A DNA stretch of 64,000 bases from Gemmatimonadaceae bacterium (GTDB lineage Bacteria; Latescibacterota; UBA2968; UBA8231): assembly GCA_002726335.1 (NCBI GenBank), contig PBSR01000157.1, forward strand, positions 1 to 64,000, written 5' to 3'. Below are positions 17,909-25,959 of this stretch, piece by piece. The notes under the pieces were generated by a model. That model was not told the origin of the DNA. It saw only the letters and a list, made by a program, of their open reading frames with translations, and made no database searches. The position numbers and the translations under genes are program-made. The stretch's first letter is position 1. Each line of letters starts with the position of its first letter.

Positions 17909-18130
17909 GTGGCAGCATCAGACCTCGCCGACGAACCCTTTCGTTACCAGCAGTTGAAGGATGACCGCGTGTTCCTCTACTATCAGGAGCGCCATGTGGT
18001 CACCCTGGCCGGGAATGCTGCCCACCGCTTCCTGTCCCGTGCCGAGAATCTCCAGGGTGAGCCGCTGCAGTTGTTGATGGCCAAAGCGACTAAGAACTTC
18101 AAGCGCGGCAACGAAAGGCCTGGAGGATGA
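17909..18130 (+). CDS. Small conserved protein of unknown function (73 aa)
   Basis: A 73-residue protein from GTG 17909. Its core (FRYQQLKDDRVFLYYQERHVVTL, AAHRFL and the KATKNFKRGNER ending) looks like a small family common in environmental bacteria with no known role. Its TGA overlaps the ATG of the enolase-superfamily gene (ATGA), so the two are coupled. There is no clear ribosome binding site. The alternation of short beta strands and a basic tail suggests nucleic-acid contact, but this is a guess. Confidence 0.68.
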   Translation: MAASDLADEPFRYQQLKDDRVFLYYQERHVVTLAGNAAHRFLSRAENLQGEPLQLLMAKATKNFKRGNERPGG

Positions 18131-19266
18131 AGATCACCGACGTACGTCTGCTGCCTCTCACCGGCGCCACGATGGACGGCGGTTGGGACCAGGGATTCGA
18201 AGAGGCGGAAAACCTGCACACGCTGGTGGAGGTCGTCACCGACGAGGGCGTCACCGGTCTCGGCTCCATCTACACGTCGGCCAGGCTGTGCGAGGGGGCC
18301 TTCGGCATTCTGCGACCCATGCTGCTGGGCGAGTCAGCCATCGAGCCGGCGCGCGTCGCCGAAAGCCTGCACCAGTCCACCTTCTGGCAGGGCCGCGGTG
18401 GTTCGATCACCCATTTCATCTCCGGCATCGACATCGCCCTGTGGGACATCTTCGGCAAGGTGACGGGCCAGCCGATCTCCAGGCTTCTCGGGGGACGGTA
18501 TCGCGACCGGATCAAACCCTACGGCTCGTTGATCATGGCCGACCCCGACGTCCTGGTCCCCCGGCTCGAAGACGCCCTGGCTCGCGGTTTCCGGGCCATC
18601 AAGATGGGCTGGGGACCCTTCGGCCGGGAGTCACGAGAGATGGACGAGCTGATCGTCAGCACCGCCCGGGACACAGTAGGGCCCGAAGTGGAGCTGATGG
18701 TCGATGCCGGCGGCTCCGATCGCTACTGGCCCCATGGCTACAAGTGGGCCCTGACGACGGCGGAAATGCTCACCGATTACGATATCACCTGGTTCGAGGA
18801 GGCCCTGCGCCCCGACGATCTGGCGGGTTACATCAAACTCACCGAGAACGCGCGTCTGCCGATCACCAGTTGCGAGGTGCTCACCCGGCGTCAGGCCTTC
18901 ATGCCGTGGATCGAGCAACGGGCCGTCGACTACATCCAGCCCGACGTCACCAAGGTTGGCGGCCTCACCGAAGAATTCCGCATCGCCATGCACGCCTATG
19001 ACCATTCGATCCTGTTCGTCCCCCATGGCTGGAACACCGCCATTGGCCTGGCGGCCGACCTGCAGCTCGTGGCCGCCGTGCCCACGGCGCGCTGGGTGGA
19101 GTACATCACCCCTGCCCCCTACATTGAAGATCTCGCAGCACAGCCCTTTTCCCTGGACGAAGAGGGCTGTCTGTCGATTCCGGAAGCGCCCGGCCTCGGG
19201 GTGGCGTGGAATGCCGAGGGCGTCAAGCGCTACTCCGGAATGGACCTGACCCCGTCCGACCTGTAA
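18127..19266 (+). CDS. Mandelate racemase/muconate lactonizing enzyme family (enolase superfamily)
   Basis: A 379-aa enolase-superfamily enzyme. An N-terminal capping domain (1-125) is followed by the barrel with catalytic lysine K159 (AIKMGWG), metal ligands D193 (MVDAGG), E224 (WFEE) and E250 (TSCE), and H300 (VPHGWN). This set fits sugar-acid dehydratases or racemases of the mandelate racemase subgroup. It starts inside the stop of the small protein and is followed after 15 nt by an oxidoreductase, forming a sugar-acid catabolic unit with the genes to 20556. The specific substrate is unknown. Confidence 0.9.
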   Translation: MKITDVRLLPLTGATMDGGWDQGFEEAENLHTLVEVVTDEGVTGLGSIYTSARLCEGAFGILRPMLLGESAIEPARVAESLHQSTFWQGRGGSITHFISGIDIALWDIFGKVTGQPISRLLGGRYRDRIKPYGSLIMADPDVLVPRLEDALARGFRAIKMGWGPFGRESREMDELIVSTARDTVGPEVELMVDAGGSDRYWPHGYKWALTTAEMLTDYDITWFEEALRPDDLAGYIKLTENARLPITSCEVLTRRQAFMPWIEQRAVDYIQPDVTKVGGLTEEFRIAMHAYDHSILFVPHGWNTAIGLAADLQLVAAVPTARWVEYITPAPYIEDLAAQPFSLDEEGCLSIPEAPGLGVAWNAEGVKRYSGMDLTPSDL

Positions 19267-19281
19267 GGACCAGACTCCCGC

Positions 19282-20556
19282 ATGCCTGAGACCATCCCCC
19301 TCGCCATCGTCGGCTGTGGCGGCATGGGCCACCGCCATCTGTACGGCCTGGCCGAACTGACCCGTGCCGGCCTTTCGCCTTTCACCCTGGTCGGCGCCTG
19401 CGACCCGGACGAGGGCAACGCCAACAGCCTCGCCGATCAGGCCGCTGACCTGCTGGGCCAGCGCCCCGCCGTCGCCGGTAGCCTGGAGGCTCTCGCCGCC
19501 GCCGCCGATGTGGCCGCCATCGACCTGACGACGACACCTCGCTACCACCATACCGTCGCCGTCGAAGCCTTCGAGCGCGGCTGGCACGTGATGAGCGAGA
19601 AACCCCTGGGACTGACGGCACGCGCCTGCGGCTTGATGGTGCAGGCGGCCGCCCAACACGACCGGGGATTGTCCACGGCGGAAAACTACCGCCGCGATCC
19701 GATCAACCGCCTCGGCAAGGCCCTGCTTGACGCCGGTATCATCGGCGACCCCCGGTTGATGCTGCACCACACGATGGGGGGCGCCGACAACATGCTGATC
19801 TCCGTCTGGCGTCATCAGAAAGACTCCAGCGGCGTCATGCTCGATGTGGGCGTGCACTTCGCCGATATCCTCGAGTACTACCTGGGTCCGGCAGCGACCA
19901 TTTTCGCCCAGACGCGCCTGCATGAAAAGACGCGGAAGAACCCGATCGCCGGGAAGGATGTCACCAACGGCGGTTCACCCGGCGGCGTCTACGAACGCTG
20001 GCAGAAGGACATGCCCGCCGAGTTCGAGGCCACCGCCGACGATGCCGGGTACGCCACGATGTTGTTCGAGTCGGGCGCCGTGGTCTCCTACATCGAGGAC
20101 CACGCCTCCCGCGGGGAAGGCATGTGGAAGCGGGCCATCTTCGGCAGCCGTGGCTCGCTGGATCTGCCCGGGGATCGCAGTGGCCGGCGCCTCACCCTGC
20201 ACCTGCCTGGCAAGGACCCGGAATCCGGCGAAGCCTTGCTCGACCTGGTGCCCGACCTGCAGCTGGACGAAGCCACGGCCACCCTCTTCGGCGGGGATCG
20301 TCTCTTCGAGTACTCCTTCGAGTTCGTCGAAACGGACCGCAAGCTGATCGCCGTGGAGTACGCCGATTTCGGCCTCGCCATCCAGGGTCAGGCGGGTCGA
20401 CCGGAGGTCACTGGCGCTCAGGGCGCCCGCTCGGTCGCCATCGCCTACGCCTGGATGGAGTCGCAGGTCGCCGGCCGAGCCGTCACTGTCGATGAGGTCC
20501 TCAACGACCAGGTCAACGCCTATCAGGCCGACATCAACGATGGTCTCGGGCTGTAG
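19282..20556 (+). CDS. Gfo/Idh/MocA family oxidoreductase
   Basis: A 424-aa NAD(P)-dependent dehydrogenase with an N-terminal Rossmann fold (AIVGCGGMGHRHL), the signature SEKPLGLT near residue 108, and a C-terminal substrate domain with the catalytic-type D-x-G-x-H (LDVGVHFADI, near residue 190). At 424 residues it is longer than the usual ~340-380, with an insertion around 225-250. It likely oxidises a sugar or inositol derivative in series with the preceding enolase-superfamily enzyme. The Shine-Dalgarno is weak (GGAC). Confidence 0.9.
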   Translation: MPETIPLAIVGCGGMGHRHLYGLAELTRAGLSPFTLVGACDPDEGNANSLADQAADLLGQRPAVAGSLEALAAAADVAAIDLTTTPRYHHTVAVEAFERGWHVMSEKPLGLTARACGLMVQAAAQHDRGLSTAENYRRDPINRLGKALLDAGIIGDPRLMLHHTMGGADNMLISVWRHQKDSSGVMLDVGVHFADILEYYLGPAATIFAQTRLHEKTRKNPIAGKDVTNGGSPGGVYERWQKDMPAEFEATADDAGYATMLFESGAVVSYIEDHASRGEGMWKRAIFGSRGSLDLPGDRSGRRLTLHLPGKDPESGEALLDLVPDLQLDEATATLFGGDRLFEYSFEFVETDRKLIAVEYADFGLAIQGQAGRPEVTGAQGARSVAIAYAWMESQVAGRAVTVDEVLNDQVNAYQADINDGLGL

Positions 20557-20574
20557 GCGAGTGACAGGCGCCTG

Positions 20575-21378
20575 ATGCCGGCGATCCTCTGTCCCAGCTG
20601 TCGCAAGCTGATCAGCGACGATGTGGCCAAATGCCCGTACTGCGGCCAGATGCGTCCCGGGATGTTCGGCCTGGCCAGCCGCTTCCGACAGCTCGGCATC
20701 CAGCTCGATTTTCCGCACATCATCACCGTCGTCTGCGGCGCCATGTACCTGTTGAGTCTCGCCCTCGACCCGGGAGCCATCCTGCAGCCGCAGGGCATGA
20801 TGGACATCCTCTCGCCCAGTGGCCGCGCCTCCTTCGACGCCGGGGCGGCGGGGGCCATCCCCGTCTTCGGCTACGGTCGCTGGTGGACGGTGATCACCGC
20901 CATCTATCTGCACGGCAACCTGCTGCACATCTTTTTCAACATGATGTGGGTTCGGCAGCTGGGACCGGTGGTGGAGGAGCTGTTCGGCCCCTTCCGGCTG
21001 TTCGTCATCTTCACCGTGGGCGGTGTCGTCGGTTTCATCGCCTCCTCGATCATGGGTGCCTCTCTCACCCTCGGCGCTTCCGGCTCGATCTTCGGCCTGC
21101 TGGCAGCCGCCATCGTCTACGGCCGTCGCGTCGGCTCCGGCATGTTCACCCGCCAGTTCATGCAGTGGGCGATCATCATGTTCGTCTTCGGGTTCATCAT
21201 GCCCGGCATCGATAACTGGGCCCACGGCGGTGGCTTCGTCGGCGGCTATGCCATGGCGACGCTCTTCAGCCGCACGCCAAATGATCGGGAAGGCATTGGC
21301 GCCTACGTGCTGGCCGGCGCCTGTGGCCTGCTCACGGTACTCGCCTTCATTCTGCAGTTCTTCGCCGCCATTGGCTGA
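20575..21378 (+). CDS. Rhomboid family intramembrane serine protease with N-terminal zinc ribbon
   Basis: A 267-aa protein. The first 25 residues hold a CxxC...CxxC zinc ribbon (CPSC and CPYC). Six membrane helices follow. The catalytic dyad is visible: serine in GASGS (S169) and histidine in WAHGGGFVGG (near residue 216), with an HGNLLHIFFNMMW segment in helix 2. It would cleave membrane-embedded substrates. Its end overlaps the next Nudix gene by 8 nt. Spacing of 18 nt to the upstream oxidoreductase suggests cotranscription rather than shared function. Confidence 0.9.
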   Translation: MPAILCPSCRKLISDDVAKCPYCGQMRPGMFGLASRFRQLGIQLDFPHIITVVCGAMYLLSLALDPGAILQPQGMMDILSPSGRASFDAGAAGAIPVFGYGRWWTVITAIYLHGNLLHIFFNMMWVRQLGPVVEELFGPFRLFVIFTVGGVVGFIASSIMGASLTLGASGSIFGLLAAAIVYGRRVGSGMFTRQFMQWAIIMFVFGFIMPGIDNWAHGGGFVGGYAMATLFSRTPNDREGIGAYVLAGACGLLTVLAFILQFFAAIG

Positions 21379-22030
21379 CGACGAGCTGCTCGACGTTCTC
21401 GACGCCGACGGCCTGCATGTGGTCGGCCGGAAGACGCGGGAGGATGTACATCGCGATCACGACTGGCATGGTACCGTCTTCGTCTGGTCCGCCTGGGAGT
21501 CTGCCGATGTCCGCCTCATGCTGCTGCAGCAGCGTGGCCGGGTGGGGGATCCATATGCGCAGATGGTGGATGCCCTGGCGGGCGGTCACATCGGTGCCGG
21601 CGAGACAGCCATCGATGGGGCCCGCCGGGAGTTGACCGAAGAGGTGGGACTGGCGGCGGAGGCGGATAACTTCATCCACCTCGGATCGAGTCGTATGGAG
21701 CGCCCGGACGGAGAGTGCCGGCGGGTATACCAGAGCCTGCTGTTGTACCCGCTGCCCCTCGACATCGGTGGCATGCAGTTCTCAGACGAAGTGGACGGCT
21801 TCGTCGAGGTCGATCTCGATGGCTTCAGCGACCTCGTCCACGGCAGATGCGAGCACCTGCCCGCCCGCGCCCGGCTGGCGCACGATGGCGGTCACCTGCG
21901 ACAGATCGATCTGCAACGCAGAGCCGTCCTGGGCTATCCGGATGAGATCGTCGATACCTTCCGGCGTAGCCTGGCGTCGATTTCAAGCTGGCTGCGCCAT
22001 GGCGCCGTCGATTCGGTCCATTTTGAGTGA
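21371..22030 (+). CDS. Nudix hydrolase (IPP-isomerase/YfcD-like)
   Basis: A 219-aa protein, start inferred as TTG 21371 because the family's N-terminus (ELLDVLDADG, then RKTREDVHRDHDWHG) lies right after it. The Nudix box G-x5-E-x7-RELTEEVGL is complete (about residues 75-97). The LDVLD...VHRD...WHGTV layout places it near isopentenyl-diphosphate isomerase-like and YfcD-type Nudix proteins, but the IDI-specific cysteine is not evident. The substrate is unknown. It is coupled by overlap to the rhomboid gene and converges on the Rieske fusion gene. Confidence 0.83.
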   Translation: MADDELLDVLDADGLHVVGRKTREDVHRDHDWHGTVFVWSAWESADVRLMLLQQRGRVGDPYAQMVDALAGGHIGAGETAIDGARRELTEEVGLAAEADNFIHLGSSRMERPDGECRRVYQSLLLYPLPLDIGGMQFSDEVDGFVEVDLDGFSDLVHGRCEHLPARARLAHDGGHLRQIDLQRRAVLGYPDEIVDTFRRSLASISSWLRHGAVDSVHFE

Positions 22031-22044
22031 ACCGCGGCGGGGGA

Positions 22045-22674
22045 CTACAACAAGACGCGGATTTCGCCGTCCTCGACGCGGACGGCATGACTCTCCACCT
22101 GCTCGCCCGGGCGTGTCAGGCAATCGCCGGTGGTCACGTCGAACTGCCAGTCATGACGATGGCAGGTGACGACGTTGCCGTCGAGAGCGCCGCAGCCGAG
22201 CTCGCCTCCCTGGTGCAGACAGGCGTTGGCTGTGGCGTGGATCGTGCCGCCCACATTGTAGAGTGCGATGGACCGGCCGTGCGCCACAACGACGGTGGCC
22301 GTACCGACGGGGATGTCGTTGATGTACCCCACGTTGATCCATTCCTGTCCCGCCGGTGATGCCGGCTGATCGAGATCGAGAGAGCGCAGCACCTGTACAG
22401 CGTCGATCACGTTCGTCAGGCCCGCCGCCGGATAGGCACAGAGGATGGCGTCGAGAATCTCGTCGTGCGTGGCGCCCTCCTGCATGGCTCGCGGGATGTA
22501 TTGCCGCAGACCCCGTTCGGACAGCCTGACCACCTTGGTGACGATAGAGATGAGAAAGCGTGTCTTGGGGTCGAGATGTTTCCCCGACTCGCGAAAAAAG
22601 GCGAGCAGATGCTCCATCGCCTCCGGTCGTTCGCGTGACAGCCACTGCAGACCGCTGAGTTCTTCCTCTTCCAC
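22045..22674 (-). CDS. Carboxymuconolactone decarboxylase-like plus Rieske [2Fe-2S] fusion protein
   Basis: About 209 aa. Residues 15-100 form an AhpD/CMD-like helical domain (DEILDAILCAYPAAGLTNVIDA), but with a single cysteine instead of the CxxC of AhpD peroxidases. Residues 108-209 are a Rieske domain with ligands C152-x-H154 and C171-x-x-H174. The fusion suggests electron delivery to a small-molecule reaction, with the role unknown. GTG 22674 is preferred because GGGAGG lies 7 nt upstream. An in-frame ATG at 22695 is the alternative. It is divergent from the ABC-class ATPase gene. Confidence 0.8.
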   Translation of the reverse strand: MEEEELSGLQWLSRERPEAMEHLLAFFRESGKHLDPKTRFLISIVTKVVRLSERGLRQYIPRAMQEGATHDEILDAILCAYPAAGLTNVIDAVQVLRSLDLDQPASPAGQEWINVGYINDIPVGTATVVVAHGRSIALYNVGGTIHATANACLHQGGELGCGALDGNVVTCHRHDWQFDVTTGDCLTRPGEQVESHAVRVEDGEIRVLL

Positions 22675-22688
22675 GTGTCGACCTCCCG

Positions 22689-22717
22689 TCGCCATGGCCT
22701 TGGGTGAAGCGTACAAT
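22689..22717 (+). promoter_or_regulatory. Putative promoter of the ABC-class ATPase operon (leaderless geometry)
   Basis: TCGCCA (22689-22694), a 17-nt spacer and TACAAT (22712-22717). The -10 ends six bases before ATG 22724, so the transcript would begin at or next to the start codon. No Shine-Dalgarno is present, which agrees. Confidence 0.5.
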
Positions 22718-22723
22718 ATAGAG

Positions 22724-24475
22724 ATGCGGGATTTCACGGCGTTACAGGCGTTGTTGCAGCGCCTCGACGGTGACGGCTACCGGGCGTACAGTGCGTTGCA
22801 GGGGGAGTGGCTGCAGGCGGGAGACATCCCTCTCCGCCTCTGTGTCGATCACGTTCAGGGCGATCCTTTTGCGGCGCCCTCCCGACTTCGTGTTCAGCTG
22901 GCACAGAAGGTGGCCGGATTCCCCCCATCGACCTTTGCCACGGAGCCACGACGACGGGCCTTGTGTTCCTGGCTCGCCTGTCGCTTCTCCCGGGCTGCCG
23001 ACAACCTGGCTCATCGTGCGGGTTCCGGACGATCCGGCCTGATCGACATCGACCGCCCCGGGCAGCAACTGCTGCACCGGACGTGCCTGCTGATCGATGA
23101 CGACGGCGTCGAGGCGCGGTTCGTCGTCGGCCTGCCGGCGGCGGGCCGGCGGATTCTGGGTGAGGCGGCCGTTGAGCTGTTGTGCGAGCGCGTGCCTGAT
23201 ATCGTCGCACAAGCGCTGAAGTACGATCCCGCGCAGATGCCTGAAATCGATGCCTGGACTCAGACTGCCGAAGACGCGGACGCCCTGCGCCAGCAGCTGC
23301 GGGAGCGGGACCTCGTCGCCTTTGTCGCCGATGACTCCGTCCTGCCGCGATTCTCCGGGATCGACGATGGTCCCATGCTCGATGGCGTGACCTCCTTCGC
23401 AGCGCCCCCCAGCCTGCGAGTCGAGTTGCAGGCCCCGAATGCGGGGACCATCACCGGTCTCGGCATCCCGCGGGGAGTGACTCTCGTCGTCGGCGGCGGC
23501 TACCATGGCAAGTCCACCCTCCTCGAGGCGCTCGCCCTCGGCGTTTATGACCATCGTCCCGGCGACGGACGCGAGCGTGTGGTAACCGACGACAGTGCCG
23601 TTACGATCCGGGCCGAGAACGGCCGCCGCACAGCCGGCGTGGACGTCTCTTCCTTTATAGGTGAACTGCCCAGCGCCCGCGACACCCGTGCGTTCTGCAG
23701 TGACGACGCCTCCGGGTCCACATCACAGGCGGCCAACATTGTCGAGGCCGTCGAGGCCGGCGCCCGCCTGCTGCTGGTGGACGAGGACCTGTCGGCGACG
23801 AACTTCATGATCCGTGACGGTCGCATGCAGCAACTGGTGGCCAGCGAAGACGAGCCGATCACGCCCTTCGTCGATCGCGTTCGCTCTCTCTACGACGACC
23901 ACGGCGTCTCCACGATCCTCGTCATGGGTGGCAGTGGCGACTATTTCGAGGTGGCCGATACCGTGATCGCCATGGAGTCGTATCAACCCCGTGACGTCAC
24001 CGACCGGGCTCACGAAATCGCTGCCGCTGACCGGGGTCCGGGCAGTCTCCGGAGGACGGAGACATGCGGCGACCTCACGGTAGACGCGGTCCGTGCCCCC
24101 CATCCCGACAGCATCGATCCAAGACGCGGTCGTCGTGCCGTCAGCTGGCGGGTGCGAGACCGCTGGCAGCTCCAGGTGGGAGAGTCCGACATCGACCTTC
24201 ACGCCGTGTCGCAGCTCGTCGACGCCTCACAGACACGGGCCATCGCCGGTGCGATCCTTCTGGCTCGACAGCATATGGATGGTCGACGCCTGCTGCCCGA
24301 CATCCTCGACCTGGTGGAGCACACCCTTGCCGAAGAAGGACTCGACGCACTGTCCCCACACCCCGTCGGTGACCTGGCCGCCTGCCGTCGTCATGAACTG
24401 GCGGCCGCTTTGAACCGCCTCCGCACGCTGCGGGTGTGCCGGCCGGACAGCCCCGAGCTGGAGCTGGCCTCGTGA
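22724..24475 (+). CDS. Predicted ATPase of the ABC class (COG3044 type)
   Basis: A 583-aa soluble protein. An N-terminal ~235-residue domain precedes an ABC-type ATPase core with P-loop GGGYHGKSTLLEAL (near residue 257), a GSTSQAANIVEAVE signature-like helix and Walker B LLLVDEDLSATNFM, then a C-terminal helical region. This is the lineup of the COG3044 family, whose function is not established. The gene overlaps the following ABC transporter ATPase by GTGA. This physical link to an exporter cluster is the best clue to its role. The start ATG is 6 nt after a TACAAT box. Confidence 0.85.
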   Translation: MRDFTALQALLQRLDGDGYRAYSALQGEWLQAGDIPLRLCVDHVQGDPFAAPSRLRVQLAQKVAGFPPSTFATEPRRRALCSWLACRFSRAADNLAHRAGSGRSGLIDIDRPGQQLLHRTCLLIDDDGVEARFVVGLPAAGRRILGEAAVELLCERVPDIVAQALKYDPAQMPEIDAWTQTAEDADALRQQLRERDLVAFVADDSVLPRFSGIDDGPMLDGVTSFAAPPSLRVELQAPNAGTITGLGIPRGVTLVVGGGYHGKSTLLEALALGVYDHRPGDGRERVVTDDSAVTIRAENGRRTAGVDVSSFIGELPSARDTRAFCSDDASGSTSQAANIVEAVEAGARLLLVDEDLSATNFMIRDGRMQQLVASEDEPITPFVDRVRSLYDDHGVSTILVMGGSGDYFEVADTVIAMESYQPRDVTDRAHEIAAADRGPGSLRRTETCGDLTVDAVRAPHPDSIDPRRGRRAVSWRVRDRWQLQVGESDIDLHAVSQLVDASQTRAIAGAILLARQHMDGRRLLPDILDLVEHTLAEEGLDALSPHPVGDLAACRRHELAAALNRLRTLRVCRPDSPELELAS

Positions 24476-25209
24476 TCCGCGTCGATTCGGTGACGCGTAC
24501 CTACGGCTCGATCACCGCCGTCGACGACATCTCCTTTGCTGTCGGTCGTGGCGAGATCGTCGGGTTCGTCGGGCCCAACGGGGCCGGTAAGTCGACGATG
24601 CTGAAGATGCTCTCCACCTTTCTGCGCCCCACCGCGGGTGCCGTTGCCGTCGACGGCTTCGACACGATCGCCGACCCGCTCGAGGTGCGCCGCCGCATCG
24701 GCTACCTGCCCGGCGACACCCCGCTCTATCGTGACATGGTGGTCGAGGATCTGGTCCGTTTCGTCGGCGGCGCTCACGGTCTGGCCGACACCGATCTGGA
24801 GGAGGCGCTGTCCCGCATCGTCGACCTCTGCGGCATCGGTCCGGTGCTGTCGCAGCGTGTGCGCGAGTGCTCCACCGGTTTCCGCCAGCGTGTCGGTCTG
24901 TCCTGCGCTCTGATCCACGATCCGCCGGTGCTGCTGCTCGACGAGCCCACCCATGGCTTTGACCCGCTGCAGGTGATGGCCTTCCGCGATCTGCTCACCG
25001 GCCTGAAGCAGGACCGGGCGATCCTGTTCTCGACGCACATCATCGCCGATGTCGAGGCCGTCAGCGACCGCGTGCTCATCATCCACCAGGGACGGCTCCT
25101 CGGCGACGGCACCCTGGCGGAACTCGGGCAGCGCTCAGGTCTTGGGACAGCCGGTCTCGAAGAGATCTTCGCTCACCTCGTCTCCGCCCATCCTGAGCCG
25201 GTCAGATGA
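24472..25209 (+). CDS. ABC transporter ATP-binding protein (GldA-like)
   Basis: A 245-aa nucleotide-binding subunit with Walker A GPNGAGKST, a Q/D-loop, the signature ECSTGFRQRVGL (a variant of LSGGQ), Walker B VLLLDEPTHGFDP and the H-loop histidine in STHIIAD. GTG 24472 overlaps the upstream stop. With the next genes it forms a GldA/GldF/GldG-like ABC-2 system. Related loci occur in gliding Bacteroidetes and in many non-gliding bacteria, so gliding cannot be claimed. Confidence 0.92.
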   Translation: MIRVDSVTRTYGSITAVDDISFAVGRGEIVGFVGPNGAGKSTMLKMLSTFLRPTAGAVAVDGFDTIADPLEVRRRIGYLPGDTPLYRDMVVEDLVRFVGGAHGLADTDLEEALSRIVDLCGIGPVLSQRVRECSTGFRQRVGLSCALIHDPPVLLLDEPTHGFDPLQVMAFRDLLTGLKQDRAILFSTHIIADVEAVSDRVLIIHQGRLLGDGTLAELGQRSGLGTAGLEEIFAHLVSAHPEPVR

Positions 25210-25952
25210 TGGCCGCCATGATGACCGGAGTTGTGCTCGTCGCCCGCCGCGAACTGCGCGCCTATTTCGATTCGCCCATCGCCTACATCACCGCCGCCGC
25301 ATTTCTCGTACTGGCGGGCACCTCCTTCATGAACTCCTTCTTCCTGCAGGGCGTCATCGACATGACGCCCTTCTTCGATACGCTGCCCTTCCTGCTGATC
25401 CCCTTCATCCCCGCCCTCACCATGCGCACCTGGTCGGAGGAACATGCCCAGGGTACGGTAGAGCTGCTGCTCACCCTGCCCCTGCAGCCGCTGCAGGTCG
25501 TACTCGGGAAATACGGTGCCGCCTTGCTCTACTATGGCCTCATCCTGGCCGGATCGCTGCCCATCGTCGCCATGCTCGCCTGGCTCGGTGCGCCCGACCT
25601 GGGCCTGATCTTCTGTGGTTATCTGGGAGCCCTGCTGCTCGGCGCCCTGTTCCTCGCCTTCGGCCAGTTCCTCTCCAGCCTCACGCACAACCAGATCGTC
25701 GCCTTTGCCCTGGCCGCCCTGCTGGCTTCCGGTCTCGTCTTCAGCGGCCACCCGCAGGTCGTGGAGGTCATGGACGGCCTGTGGCCGGCGTGGCAGCCTG
25801 GCACCGTGGTGGCCGAAGCCCTCTCCTGCCTGCCGCAGTACGAAGCCTTCGTCAGCGGACTCATCGGCCTGGACCACATACTCTACTTCGTCCTCATGTC
25901 CGTCCTGTTCCTGTGGTTGACACAGGTCGGGCTTCGGCGCATCCAGTACTGA
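25206..25952 (+). CDS. ABC-2 type transporter permease (GldF-like)
   Basis: A 248-aa membrane protein with six hydrophobic helices. The first cytosolic segment LVARRELRAYFDSPIAYI and the amphipathic MRTWSEEHAQGTVELLLTLPL motif are typical of GldF/NosY-like ABC-2 permeases. ATGA overlap joins it to the ATPase gene. It probably pairs with the large auxiliary protein that follows. Confidence 0.9.
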   Translation: MMAAMMTGVVLVARRELRAYFDSPIAYITAAAFLVLAGTSFMNSFFLQGVIDMTPFFDTLPFLLIPFIPALTMRTWSEEHAQGTVELLLTLPLQPLQVVLGKYGAALLYYGLILAGSLPIVAMLAWLGAPDLGLIFCGYLGALLLGALFLAFGQFLSSLTHNQIVAFALAALLASGLVFSGHPQVVEVMDGLWPAWQPGTVVAEALSCLPQYEAFVSGLIGLDHILYFVLMSVLFLWLTQVGLRRIQY

Positions 25953-25959
25953 CACGGGT

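Noticed and set aside
18631..19923. A 430-codon minus-strand open frame
   Set aside because: Antisense to the enolase-superfamily and Gfo/Idh/MocA genes, whose catalytic motifs are intact.
19975..21225. A 416-codon minus-strand open frame
   Set aside because: Antisense to the oxidoreductase and rhomboid genes; no recognisable fold.
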